Under the pieces are notes generated by a model, which saw only the letters and a program-made list of their open reading frames with translations, was not told the DNA's origin and searched no databases. From Lutibacter citreus (GTDB lineage Bacteria > Bacteroidota > Bacteroidia > Flavobacteriales > Flavobacteriaceae): a stretch of 64,000 nucleotides of DNA. Positions 10,148 to 16,876 of this stretch are shown piece by piece. The stretch covers positions 310,001-374,000 of the forward strand of contig NZ_QEIH01000006.1 of the NCBI RefSeq assembly GCF_003260195.1, read 5' to 3'. Made by a program: the position numbers and the translations under genes. Each line of letters opens with the position of its first letter. Position 1 is the stretch's first letter.

Positions 10148-10484
10148 ATATCGAGTCGTTTGAGTTTTTTTCGAATCCTTCTTTATCAGCAAAATATTCT
10201 TTCGCTCTCTTTACAACTAATGAGAATAAATGTACATCTTGATCCTGCACATTTTTTAGAGTAATATTCTTATTCAAAAAATCACTAGAATACTCATTAT
10301 TACCATAAAGTTGACCAATTGCAGCATTCAAAAATGCCGTAGTCATTAAAGTTACCCCTTGAAAATTCAACGTAACTTCTTCTTCTTTAGAAAAGGATTC
10401 ATTTAACATATGAAAAATTTTATCCCCGTCATCAGTACTAACTGCGAACCCAGAATTTATAAAATCCTTAATATCTATCATCAT
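10134..10484 (-). CDS. STAS-like domain protein (DUF4325 type)
   Basis: Small 116-residue protein resembling the STAS-like DUF4325 family: a strand (EVTLNFQGV) followed by MTTAFLNAAIGQLY, which matches the typical 'F-x-G-V ... T-S-x-F-L-N-x-A-I-G' pattern of that family. STAS domains commonly act as binding partners of GHKL ATPases, as in the SpoIIAA/SpoIIAB pair. It starts 25 bases after the ATPase gene ends and overlaps the PIN gene, which fits one operon. I infer that it is the switch or adaptor of the module; no catalytic residues are visible. Confidence 0.75.
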   Translation of the reverse strand: MMIDIKDFINSGFAVSTDDGDKIFHMLNESFSKEEEVTLNFQGVTLMTTAFLNAAIGQLYGNNEYSSDFLNKNITLKNVQDQDVHLFSLVVKRAKEYFADKEGFEKNSNDSIYGSN

Positions 10485-10509
10485 GAACTTAAATTTATAA
10501 TATGCAAAA

Positions 10510-11397
10510 TTAAAAAATATTATCTAGATCTACTACTTCATCGGCGAATTGATACAATTCATCCTGACTTAAATTAAACTCTAAATTAGCGATTGTACCT
10601 GAGAAATAAAAATCTAAATTCATTTTTCTTTTCTTTCCCCCAATCAATTCCCAATATCCATTTGACGACACGACCTGAATTTTACCTTGATTTAAACGTA
10701 TAAATTGAAACAACAAACCTAGACCTAAGCCCCCTGGTGTATTACCTTCCTTTGTTGTATTATTCATCTCCATAGCCCAATCTATACACTCACAGGCTTC
10801 TAAATCAATTTTTAAATGCTTTCTAACATTCTTAATAATTGTTGTTCCTGTATCCACAATCGTAATATTTAACTTCTTCTTAATTGGATAAAACTGCCCA
10901 CAAGTATGTATATAACTACATTCTCCATGAGTTCTTGCATTCTCGAACAGCTCAAAAATATTTCGTTTAATTTCACCTCCCAACCGTCTACTATGCATTG
11001 GAAAAGCAGAGTTATCTAACAACTCCGCTTGTATATAATCATTATACAAGTGAGGTTCACTTTTCCTAAACATTTTATATGATATTTGAGTATTACCCCC
11101 ACTAATACCATGAATATTAAGACCATGACGTGGGAAAAATCCATTTCGATATAAAACATTATTAATTACGGAGTAATTGTCAACCTCCACTATACTTACA
11201 TCATTTCTCTTCCATTCCAAATCCTCAATAATAGCACCCAACACAGCTACTAAATTAGCTTCAAACCAAATTACATATAAAAAACTAATTTGAATTTCTG
11301 CGTCGGAAAAACCTTTTAAATCATCTTGAAACCTCAATAACAACTCATACCCCTGCATTCCAGATGTTATCTTTGAGGGAATATATACCTTTTTCAT
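10510..11397 (-). CDS. GHKL-type ATPase (histidine-kinase-like ATP-binding domain)
   Basis: A 295-residue protein whose C-terminal half is a GHKL (HATPase_c) domain. The N box is ELFENA (149-154, with E152 and N153), the G1 box VDTG (181-184) and the G2 box PGGLGLGL (221-228). The first 130 residues are unrecognised. There is no phospho-acceptor His domain, transmembrane segment or response regulator nearby, so it is not a standard sensor kinase. Together with the downstream STAS-like protein it recalls partner-switching pairs, with the PIN nuclease as possible output. A candidate promoter is at 11414-11441. Confidence 0.85.
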   Translation of the reverse strand: MKKVYIPSKITSGMQGYELLLRFQDDLKGFSDAEIQISFLYVIWFEANLVAVLGAIIEDLEWKRNDVSIVEVDNYSVINNVLYRNGFFPRHGLNIHGISGGNTQISYKMFRKSEPHLYNDYIQAELLDNSAFPMHSRRLGGEIKRNIFELFENARTHGECSYIHTCGQFYPIKKKLNITIVDTGTTIIKNVRKHLKIDLEACECIDWAMEMNNTTKEGNTPGGLGLGLLFQFIRLNQGKIQVVSSNGYWELIGGKKRKMNLDFYFSGTIANLEFNLSQDELYQFADEVVDLDNIF

Positions 11398-11413
11398 TAG
11401 TAATTTTAAAGTG

Positions 11414-11441
11414 TAAATTTATTTATTTTTTATAATTCCAA
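11414..11441 (-). promoter_or_regulatory. Predicted promoter of the ATPase/STAS-like/PIN operon
   Basis: Reading the minus strand, TTG (11441-11439) is followed by 17 bases and TAAATTTA (11421-11414), one base from the Bacteroidota -7 consensus TAnnTTTG. The ATG at 11397 lies 16 bases further on. Confidence 0.45.
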
Positions 11442-11481
11442 CATTTTTTTATCCATTTTTTTAAAAAAACAAATCAATACA

Positions 11482-11503
11482 GTCACAAATATCGTCACAA
11501 ATA
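11482..11503. repeat. Tandem 10-base direct repeat upstream of the ATPase promoter
   Basis: GTCACAAATA occurs at 11482-11491 and again at 11494-11503, a 12-base period close to one helical turn. It lies about 40 bases upstream of the predicted -33 element of the ATPase operon. It could be a regulator site or a trace of an integration site next to the tRNA; neither is shown. Confidence 0.6.
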
Positions 11504-11511
11504 AAATAGTC

Positions 11512-11550
11512 TAAAAAATAAAAGTCTTGTAATCAGTAGATTACAAGACT
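11512..11550 (-). terminator. Rho-independent terminator of the tRNA gene
   Basis: A perfect 12-base-pair stem (11523-11534 with 11539-11550) with a four-base loop is followed on the minus strand by TTTATTTTTT. It lies 16 bases past the tRNA 3' end. Confidence 0.9.
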
Positions 11551-11566
11551 TCATGAGTTTTAAAAG

Positions 11567-11640
11567 TGGTCCCACTTGGGCTCGAACCAAGGACCCTCTG
11601 ATTATGAGTCAGATGCTCTAACCAGCTGAGCTATGGGACC
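11567..11640 (-). tRNA. tRNA with CAT anticodon (probably elongator Met)
   Basis: A 74-base cloverleaf including the discriminator A: a 7-bp acceptor stem (GGTCCCA with TGGGACC), a D arm (GCTC...GAGC), the anticodon loop CTCATAA between TCTGA and TCAGA, a five-base variable region and a T arm with TTCGAGC. The anticodon is CAT. Elongator Met is most likely; Ile2 (lysidine-modified CAT) cannot be excluded by eye. The CCA end is not encoded, as is usual in Bacteroidota. Its 3' end faces the accessory block at lower coordinates. Confidence 0.95.
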
Positions 11641-11652
11641 TGAAACTGGGTG

Positions 11653-11683
11653 CGAAAATAATACTTATTTCTATTCTGCACAA
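11653..11683 (-). promoter_or_regulatory. Predicted tRNA promoter
   Basis: On the minus strand TTG (11683-11681) is followed by 20 bases and TATTTTCG (11660-11653), one base from TAnnTTTG. The tRNA 5' end is 12 bases downstream, a sensible leader length. Confidence 0.5.
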
Positions 11684-11717
11684 TATTTATTTAGAAAAAT
11701 AATTCTAAAAAATAAAT

Positions 11718-11725
11718 TAACTTTG
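11718..11725 (+). promoter_or_regulatory. Predicted -7 element of the small outer-membrane protein gene
   Basis: TAACTTTG matches TAnnTTTG exactly and lies 15 bases before the ATG at 11741. No clear -33 TTG is seen at the usual distance. Confidence 0.4.
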
Positions 11726-11740
11726 TTAAAAACAGATAAC

Positions 11741-12259
11741 ATGCACAAAACCTTACTATTACTTGGTTTATTAATTTTTATAAATTTTAACTTATCTAGT
11801 CAGATTACAGGTTTAAATACGCCAAGTTTGTTAGATAATGTTAGATTTGGAGGCGGTTTTAACGTTGGCTTTGGCAATTCCTACTCTACATTTTCTATTT
11901 CTCCAACTGCTTTATATGATTTTTCTAATGAGTTTAGTGCTGGTTTAAGTTTTACATATGTTTATGTTAAAAACAAATCTAACGAGCAATCAACAACTAA
12001 TATGTTAGGTGGAAGTTTACTCGCATTTTACAAACCATTTTATAATTTACAGTTTTCTAGTGAATATGAGAATTTAAATATCAATTCTAAATACGCTTTT
12101 AAAAATAAAACTAATAGATGGCAACCCGCTCTTTATTTTGGAGCTGAATATGTAACCGGTAATTTTGCAATGGGCTTACGTTATGATGTATTGTTTAATG
12201 AAGAGGAAAACCTTATTTACTCATCGGCTTTAAATCCCGTATTTAGGTATTACTTTTAA
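11741..12259 (+). CDS. Small outer-membrane beta-barrel protein
   Basis: A 172-residue protein with an N-terminal signal peptide (MHKTLLLLGLLIFINFNLSSQ) and then alternating short strands rich in Phe, Tyr and Gly. It ends in FRYYF, and an aromatic last residue is typical of outer-membrane barrels. Many flavobacterial genomes carry short barrel proteins of this kind without known function. A longer reading frame begins at 11633 inside the divergent tRNA, so I chose the ATG at 11741, which gives a clean signal peptide and follows a -7 element. Its 3' end overlaps the convergent gene by 17 bases. Confidence 0.8.
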   Translation: MHKTLLLLGLLIFINFNLSSQITGLNTPSLLDNVRFGGGFNVGFGNSYSTFSISPTALYDFSNEFSAGLSFTYVYVKNKSNEQSTTNMLGGSLLAFYKPFYNLQFSSEYENLNINSKYAFKNKTNRWQPALYFGAEYVTGNFAMGLRYDVLFNEEENLIYSSALNPVFRYYF

Positions 12260-12590
12260 ACCATACTTTTTGATATTCACGTTTTAAAATTAAAAAAGTA
12301 ACCTGCTCAATTTGAGTTGCAACATCATTCTCTTTTATTTTTAACAGATCTTTCTCTGAAACATCAACCCTATATAAAAGGTTTAAATAATCATCATAAC
12401 TAGTATTAAAAAGAGTTGAAACAATAATATTCAGCTCACTTTTTAAATCATTTAATTCTATAAATTCATCAAACTTCTCATCAATATTTGCCAAATAAAA
12501 GTCTTTATTTAATTGTGCTATTAATTTTTCAAATAAATTGTCACTATTTATTTGATTAAACAATTCAAACATATTATTTGGAAGTACCAT
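12243..12590 (-). CDS. Hypothetical protein co-transcribed with polyprenyl synthetase
   Basis: A 115-residue, mostly helical, acidic protein with no signal peptide or membrane segment. I do not recognise a family. Its start overlaps the stop of the polyprenyl synthetase gene by one base (TAATG), which indicates translational coupling. An alternative start is the Met at residue 7. Its end overlaps the convergent outer-membrane protein gene by 17 bases. Confidence 0.7.
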   Translation of the reverse strand: MVLPNNMFELFNQINSDNLFEKLIAQLNKDFYLANIDEKFDEFIELNDLKSELNIIVSTLFNTSYDDYLNLLYRVDVSEKDLLKIKENDVATQIEQVTFLILKREYQKVWFKSNT

Positions 12591-13561
12591 TAAATAGTGC
12601 GGTTCATTAAATTAATTCCAAAGTCTTTAAGTAATTCCTTTTTATCTTCAGAAATAGATAAGTCTGCAAGTATCTCAAATGCTTTATTGGTATAAGTTTT
12701 AATTTCCTTTTTTGTGATTTCAGAAATATTATTTTTATTAAAAAGCTTCACCACTTCTTTAATTTTTTCTTCAGATGAACTTTTAAAACTATACAAATTT
12801 AACAATTTATCCTTGTCTGCTTTATCGCAAACTTCAATAGCTTTTAAGTATAAAAATGTTTTTTTATTCTCTAAAATATCACCTCCTATTTGTTTTCCAA
12901 AAGTACTTTCATCACCGTAAGTATCTAAATAATCATCTTGTAATTGAAATGCTACCCCTAAATTTAAACCAAACTGATATATTTTTTTAGTAAAATTATC
13001 ATCCGCGTTGGCTATTATTGCACCCATTTTCATAGCTGCAGCTACTAAAACAGATGTTTTATAGGTTATCATCTTAATATATTCATTAATGGACACATCA
13101 TTTCTAATTTCAAAATCAACATCTAATTGCTGTCCTTCACAAACTTCTAATGCCGTTTTATTAAACAATGTAATCAATTGTTTAAATTTATTTGGTTCAT
13201 AAGTTTCAAAACACTGTGAAGCCAAAATCATCATTGCATCACCAGATAAAATTCCGGTATTAATATCCCATTTTTTATGTACAGTTTCTGCCCCACGTCT
13301 AATTGGTGCACTATCCATAATATCGTCATGTATTAATGTGAAGTTATGAAATAGTTCAATTGCCAAAGCAGCATCATATGCTTCTTTTACCTTACCTCCA
13401 CTAATTTCGCAGGTCATTAATGTTAATATTGGTCTTAAGCGCTTACCTCCTATTTGCAAAATATAATGTATTGGCTCGTATAGATTTACAGGGTCTGAAA
13501 TGAAAATTTTATCATTTAAATATTCAAGAAAATCTTTTTTGTAGGCATCAACTATATTCAT
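12590..13561 (-). CDS. Polyprenyl diphosphate synthase (isoprenyl synthetase)
   Basis: Trans-isoprenyl chain synthase that adds isopentenyl diphosphate units to an allylic primer, probably for the menaquinone side chain or related lipids. It has 323 residues. It has the substrate-binding GGKRLRP (38-44), the first Asp-rich motif DDIMD (79-83) and the second, LQDDYLD (about residue 208). All catalytic aspartates are present. Product length cannot be told from motifs alone; octaprenyl-type (IspB-like) or a shorter farnesyl/geranylgeranyl type are both possible. It is divergent from the tetR gene and coupled to the small downstream hypothetical gene. Confidence 0.93.
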   Translation of the reverse strand: MNIVDAYKKDFLEYLNDKIFISDPVNLYEPIHYILQIGGKRLRPILTLMTCEISGGKVKEAYDAALAIELFHNFTLIHDDIMDSAPIRRGAETVHKKWDINTGILSGDAMMILASQCFETYEPNKFKQLITLFNKTALEVCEGQQLDVDFEIRNDVSINEYIKMITYKTSVLVAAAMKMGAIIANADDNFTKKIYQFGLNLGVAFQLQDDYLDTYGDESTFGKQIGGDILENKKTFLYLKAIEVCDKADKDKLLNLYSFKSSSEEKIKEVVKLFNKNNISEITKKEIKTYTNKAFEILADLSISEDKKELLKDFGINLMNRTI

Positions 13562-13652
13562 TCTAATAATAATTTCTGTAAAAATACATGATTAGAAATT
13601 ATAGAACTCATTTCAAATAAATTTTTGAATATTATTTTATTATCAAAACTGT

Positions 13653-13680
13653 GGAAACTTTTTTTGTTTCTAAAGTTTCC
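13653..13680. promoter_or_regulatory. Palindromic operator candidate in front of tetR
   Basis: GGAAACTT (13653-13660) is matched by AAGTTTCC (13673-13680). A second, nested pair GAAAC (13654-13658)/GTTTC (13666-13670) shares the left arm. The palindrome covers the -33 element of the tetR/efflux promoter, the arrangement expected for autorepression by a TetR dimer. Confidence 0.5.
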
Positions 13681-13693
13681 TTTTATATATTTG
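13663..13693 (+). promoter_or_regulatory. Promoter of the tetR-RND efflux operon
   Basis: TTTG (13663-13666), a 19-base spacer and TATATTTG (13686-13693) match the Bacteroidota consensus exactly. The tetR ATG is 28 bases downstream. Confidence 0.7.
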
Positions 13694-13721
13694 CGCTCGA
13701 TTTTATTTAAAATCAATTTAT

Positions 13722-14327
13722 ATGAAGCAATCAATATTAGATAAAACAGCTGACATTTTTTTAAAATTTGGCTATAAAAGTGTAACTATGGATGATATTG
13801 CCAATGATTTGGGAATGTCTAAAAAAACACTTTACAAGTATTTTAAAAACAAAGAAGATTTAGTGGATCAAGCAACTTTATGCTTTCATGAAAGATGCCT
13901 AAACAAAATTAATGGTATCTGCTCTTCTGGTTATAATGCAATAGAAGAAAACTTTGAAGTAAAAAAAATATTTAAAGATTTATTACAAACATCTGATGAA
14001 TCTCCAATGTATCAACTAAAAAGGTACTATCCAAAAACATATAATAAGGTAATTGGCAAAGAATTTAAAGAATTCCAAAATTGTTTAATTGAAAACCTTA
14101 ATAATGGAATTAAAGAAGGACTGTATCGCACAAATATTAATAAATCTGTTTTATCAAGGTTTTATTTTGCACTCATATTTAGTGTCCATGATGATGAATT
14201 ATTTACATATAAAAACAATTCACTTAGTAAACTAGAAATAAATGCTCTAGAATACCATACAAGAGCCATTGCAACTCCAAAAGGAATTAAAGAATTAGAT
14301 AAACAATTAGCTAAACTAAATCAATAA
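13722..14327 (+). CDS. TetR/AcrR-family transcriptional regulator
   Basis: A 201-residue repressor-type regulator. The N-terminal helix-turn-helix (about 21-42: VTMDDIANDLGMSKKTLYKY) is the classic TetR DNA-binding unit; the rest is a helical ligand-binding domain. It is the first gene before tolC-, hlyD- and acrB-like genes, six bases from the next start, so it very likely controls the efflux operon and itself. The palindrome at 13653-13680 is the candidate operator. The inducer is unknown. Confidence 0.92.
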   Translation: MKQSILDKTADIFLKFGYKSVTMDDIANDLGMSKKTLYKYFKNKEDLVDQATLCFHERCLNKINGICSSGYNAIEENFEVKKIFKDLLQTSDESPMYQLKRYYPKTYNKVIGKEFKEFQNCLIENLNNGIKEGLYRTNINKSVLSRFYFALIFSVHDDELFTYKNNSLSKLEINALEYHTRAIATPKGIKELDKQLAKLNQ

Positions 14328-14333
14328 CACAAA

Positions 14334-15677
14334 ATGAAAAGAAAACTAATACTAACCTTTGCTCTACTTTTAAGTATGGTGATAAATGCACAAGAAAGCA
14401 TTTCTTTATCACTTGAACAAGCAATAGATTATGCTTTAAAAAATAGCTATTCAGCTATTAATTCAAGCAGAGATATAGATATTGCAAAAAAGAAAAAATG
14501 GGAAACCACAACAATCGGTTTGCCCCAAATTAGCGCTAAAGTGGATTATCAAAACTGGATTAAACAACAGGTTTCATTAATCCCTGCTGAACTTTTTGGA
14601 GGAGAAGCGGGCAAATTTGCTGAAGTAAGTTTTAACACTAAACAAAGTATGACAGCCACAGCAACTTTAAACCAATTAATTTTTGACGGTTCCTATATTG
14701 TTGGACTTCAAGCTGCTAAAGTATATTTACAAATATCAGAAAACGCTAAAGAAAAAACTGAATTAAGTATAAGAGAATCAGTAATTAACGCTTACGGAAA
14801 TGTTTTAATAAGTGAAGAAAGTGTTCAAATTTTAGAACAAAATCTGGCCTCGCTTCAAAAAACATTAAATGAAACCACTGAAATGTATAAAAATGGTTTT
14901 AATGAAGAAGAGGATGTTGAACAGCTTCAAATTACCTTAGCTTCTGTAAAAAGTAATTTATCTAAAACTAAAAAATTAACTAAAATTGCTTATCAAATGC
15001 TAAATATAACTTTAGGTATTGATATTAAAACGACTGTTATTTTATCAGAAAAACTAAATGATTTAGCTCTAAAATCTACCGAACTTAATTTTGAACCTCA
15101 ACCTTTTAATATTGAAGACCATATAGATTATAAAATTGCAAAAAACACTAAACATTCAAATGAACTTTTAGTTAAACTAGAACAAAGCAAAGCCCTACCA
15201 ACATTAAGCTCATATATTAATTTTGGTTACTCTGGTTTTGGAAATACAGGTTTTGAATTTCTAAAAAAAGAACAAAAATGGTTCAATTCTTCATTATTAG
15301 GTGTTAGTTTAAATGTTCCTATTTTTAGTAGTTTAAGCAGAAGTGCTGTAACTCAACAAGCAAAAATTGAACTAGATAAATCTAAAACAGATTTAATTCA
15401 AACTGAACAAAATTTATTATTAAAAATTGCTTCTGCAAAAACAGAATACAACTTTAATATAGAGGAGTTAAATACATCAAAACAAAACTTGGCATTGGCT
15501 GAGCGTATTGAAAACAAACAACAAATAAAATTTTTTGAAGGTATATCTAGTAGTTTTCAACTTGCTGAAGCTCAACGACAACTATACAGTATGCAACAAA
15601 ATTATTTACAAGTTATGCTAAATGTAATAACAAGTAAAGCAACCTTAGATAACGCATTAAACAAGCCAATAAACTAA
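14334..15677 (+). CDS. TolC-family outer-membrane efflux protein
   Basis: Outer-membrane channel of a tripartite RND exporter (447 residues). It has a signal peptide (cleavage probably after VINAQ, residue 20), and long amphipathic helices in two repeats follow, as in TolC/OprM proteins. The N-terminal SLSLEQAIDYALKNSY is the typical first repeat start. It lies between tetR and the adaptor gene with short gaps (6 and 17 bases), so it works with the adaptor and permease that follow. Confidence 0.93.
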   Translation: MKRKLILTFALLLSMVINAQESISLSLEQAIDYALKNSYSAINSSRDIDIAKKKKWETTTIGLPQISAKVDYQNWIKQQVSLIPAELFGGEAGKFAEVSFNTKQSMTATATLNQLIFDGSYIVGLQAAKVYLQISENAKEKTELSIRESVINAYGNVLISEESVQILEQNLASLQKTLNETTEMYKNGFNEEEDVEQLQITLASVKSNLSKTKKLTKIAYQMLNITLGIDIKTTVILSEKLNDLALKSTELNFEPQPFNIEDHIDYKIAKNTKHSNELLVKLEQSKALPTLSSYINFGYSGFGNTGFEFLKKEQKWFNSSLLGVSLNVPIFSSLSRSAVTQQAKIELDKSKTDLIQTEQNLLLKIASAKTEYNFNIEELNTSKQNLALAERIENKQQIKFFEGISSSFQLAEAQRQLYSMQQNYLQVMLNVITSKATLDNALNKPIN

Positions 15678-15694
15678 CATCCAATAGCTAAAAA

Positions 15695-16873
15695 ATGAAC
15701 ACTAAATTAAACATATTACTTATAACTATCGCTGCACTTATTAGCAGTTGTGGAGGAGGTGAAAATTCACAAGCAATTAACGCCAATAAAATTGAAAAAT
15801 TAATTGAGAAAAAAGATTTAGGAGCCTTAAAATCTGCTAAAGAAAAAGTAACTGCAAATTATTCAGACTTAAGAAATCAATTAGACAGAATTAACGCTGC
15901 ATTATCTAAATTAGATACAATTACTAAGGCTTACGATGTTACAGCTGTAAAAATAAAAGAATCTTATTTTAAACATTTTGTAGAATTTCAAGGTAATGTA
16001 AAAACAAAACAAAATGTAGTAATTCTTTCAGAATATGGCGGGACACTAAGTAAAATTTTTGTTAAAGAAGGACAACAAGTTTCTAAAGGACAGATTTTGG
16101 CAAAAGTAGATGATGGAGGATTAAGCCAACAAGTTGCACAATTGCAAGCACAAGCAGATTTAGCAAAAACTACTTTTGAACGTCAAAAGAAATTATGGGA
16201 ACAAAAAATCGGTTCCGAAATTCAATACTTACAAGCAGAAACTAGCGCTAAATCAACTCAAAACTCGGTAGATCAACTAAAATCACAATTAGCAAAAACA
16301 ACCGTTCGCGCACCTTTTTCAGGAACTATTGATGCTGTTATTACAGACCAAGGTTCTGTTGTAGCTGGAGGAACTCCTTTATTTAGAATTGTAAACTTAA
16401 ATAGTATGTATGTTGAAGCTGAAGTTCCAGAAAAATATATTACTTCAGTTAAAAAAGGAACTTTTTCACAAGTTTATTTACCAATGTTAGGAGAAACTTT
16501 TGAAAGTAAAATTCGCCAAGTAAGCAACTTTATAAATCCTAACAACCGATCTTTTACAATTGAAATAGCTGTTCCAAACAAAAACGGAATGATAAAGCCA
16601 AATTTAACTTCTAAAGTAAGTATTAACGATTACAATAATGAAAAAGCAATTTTGGTTCCACAAAGTGTAATTTCTGAAAATGCTTCCGGCGATCATTACG
16701 TATATGTAGCTACAAAAGAAGATGGAAAAACAAAAGCGAGAAGAGTTATTGTTAAAACAGCAAAATCACAAGATGGTTTTATTGAAATTACAAACGGACT
16801 TACAACTAACGATAATTTAATTATTGAAGGAGCAAGATCAGTTAAAGACGGACAAATAATTAATATAAAATAA
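15695..16873 (+). CDS. RND efflux periplasmic adaptor lipoprotein (HlyD/AcrA type)
   Basis: Membrane-fusion protein joining the inner-membrane RND pump to the TolC-like channel. It has 392 residues. A lipoprotein signal ends in ISSC with the lipidated Cys at 19. After a helical segment come the half-lipoyl domain (GGTLSKIFVKEGQQVSKGQI), a coiled-coil hairpin (about 145-190), the second lipoyl half (VRAPFSGTIDAVITDQGSVV) and a beta-barrel/MP domain. The stop is three bases before the permease start. Substrate range cannot be judged. Confidence 0.94.
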   Translation: MNTKLNILLITIAALISSCGGGENSQAINANKIEKLIEKKDLGALKSAKEKVTANYSDLRNQLDRINAALSKLDTITKAYDVTAVKIKESYFKHFVEFQGNVKTKQNVVILSEYGGTLSKIFVKEGQQVSKGQILAKVDDGGLSQQVAQLQAQADLAKTTFERQKKLWEQKIGSEIQYLQAETSAKSTQNSVDQLKSQLAKTTVRAPFSGTIDAVITDQGSVVAGGTPLFRIVNLNSMYVEAEVPEKYITSVKKGTFSQVYLPMLGETFESKIRQVSNFINPNNRSFTIEIAVPNKNGMIKPNLTSKVSINDYNNEKAILVPQSVISENASGDHYVYVATKEDGKTKARRVIVKTAKSQDGFIEITNGLTTNDNLIIEGARSVKDGQIINIK

Positions 16874-16876
16874 CAA

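Noticed and set aside
11567-11640. Reading the tRNA as Ile2 instead of Met.
   Set aside because: Both have CAT anticodons; I saw no feature that favours Ile2, so Met is kept with the alternative noted.
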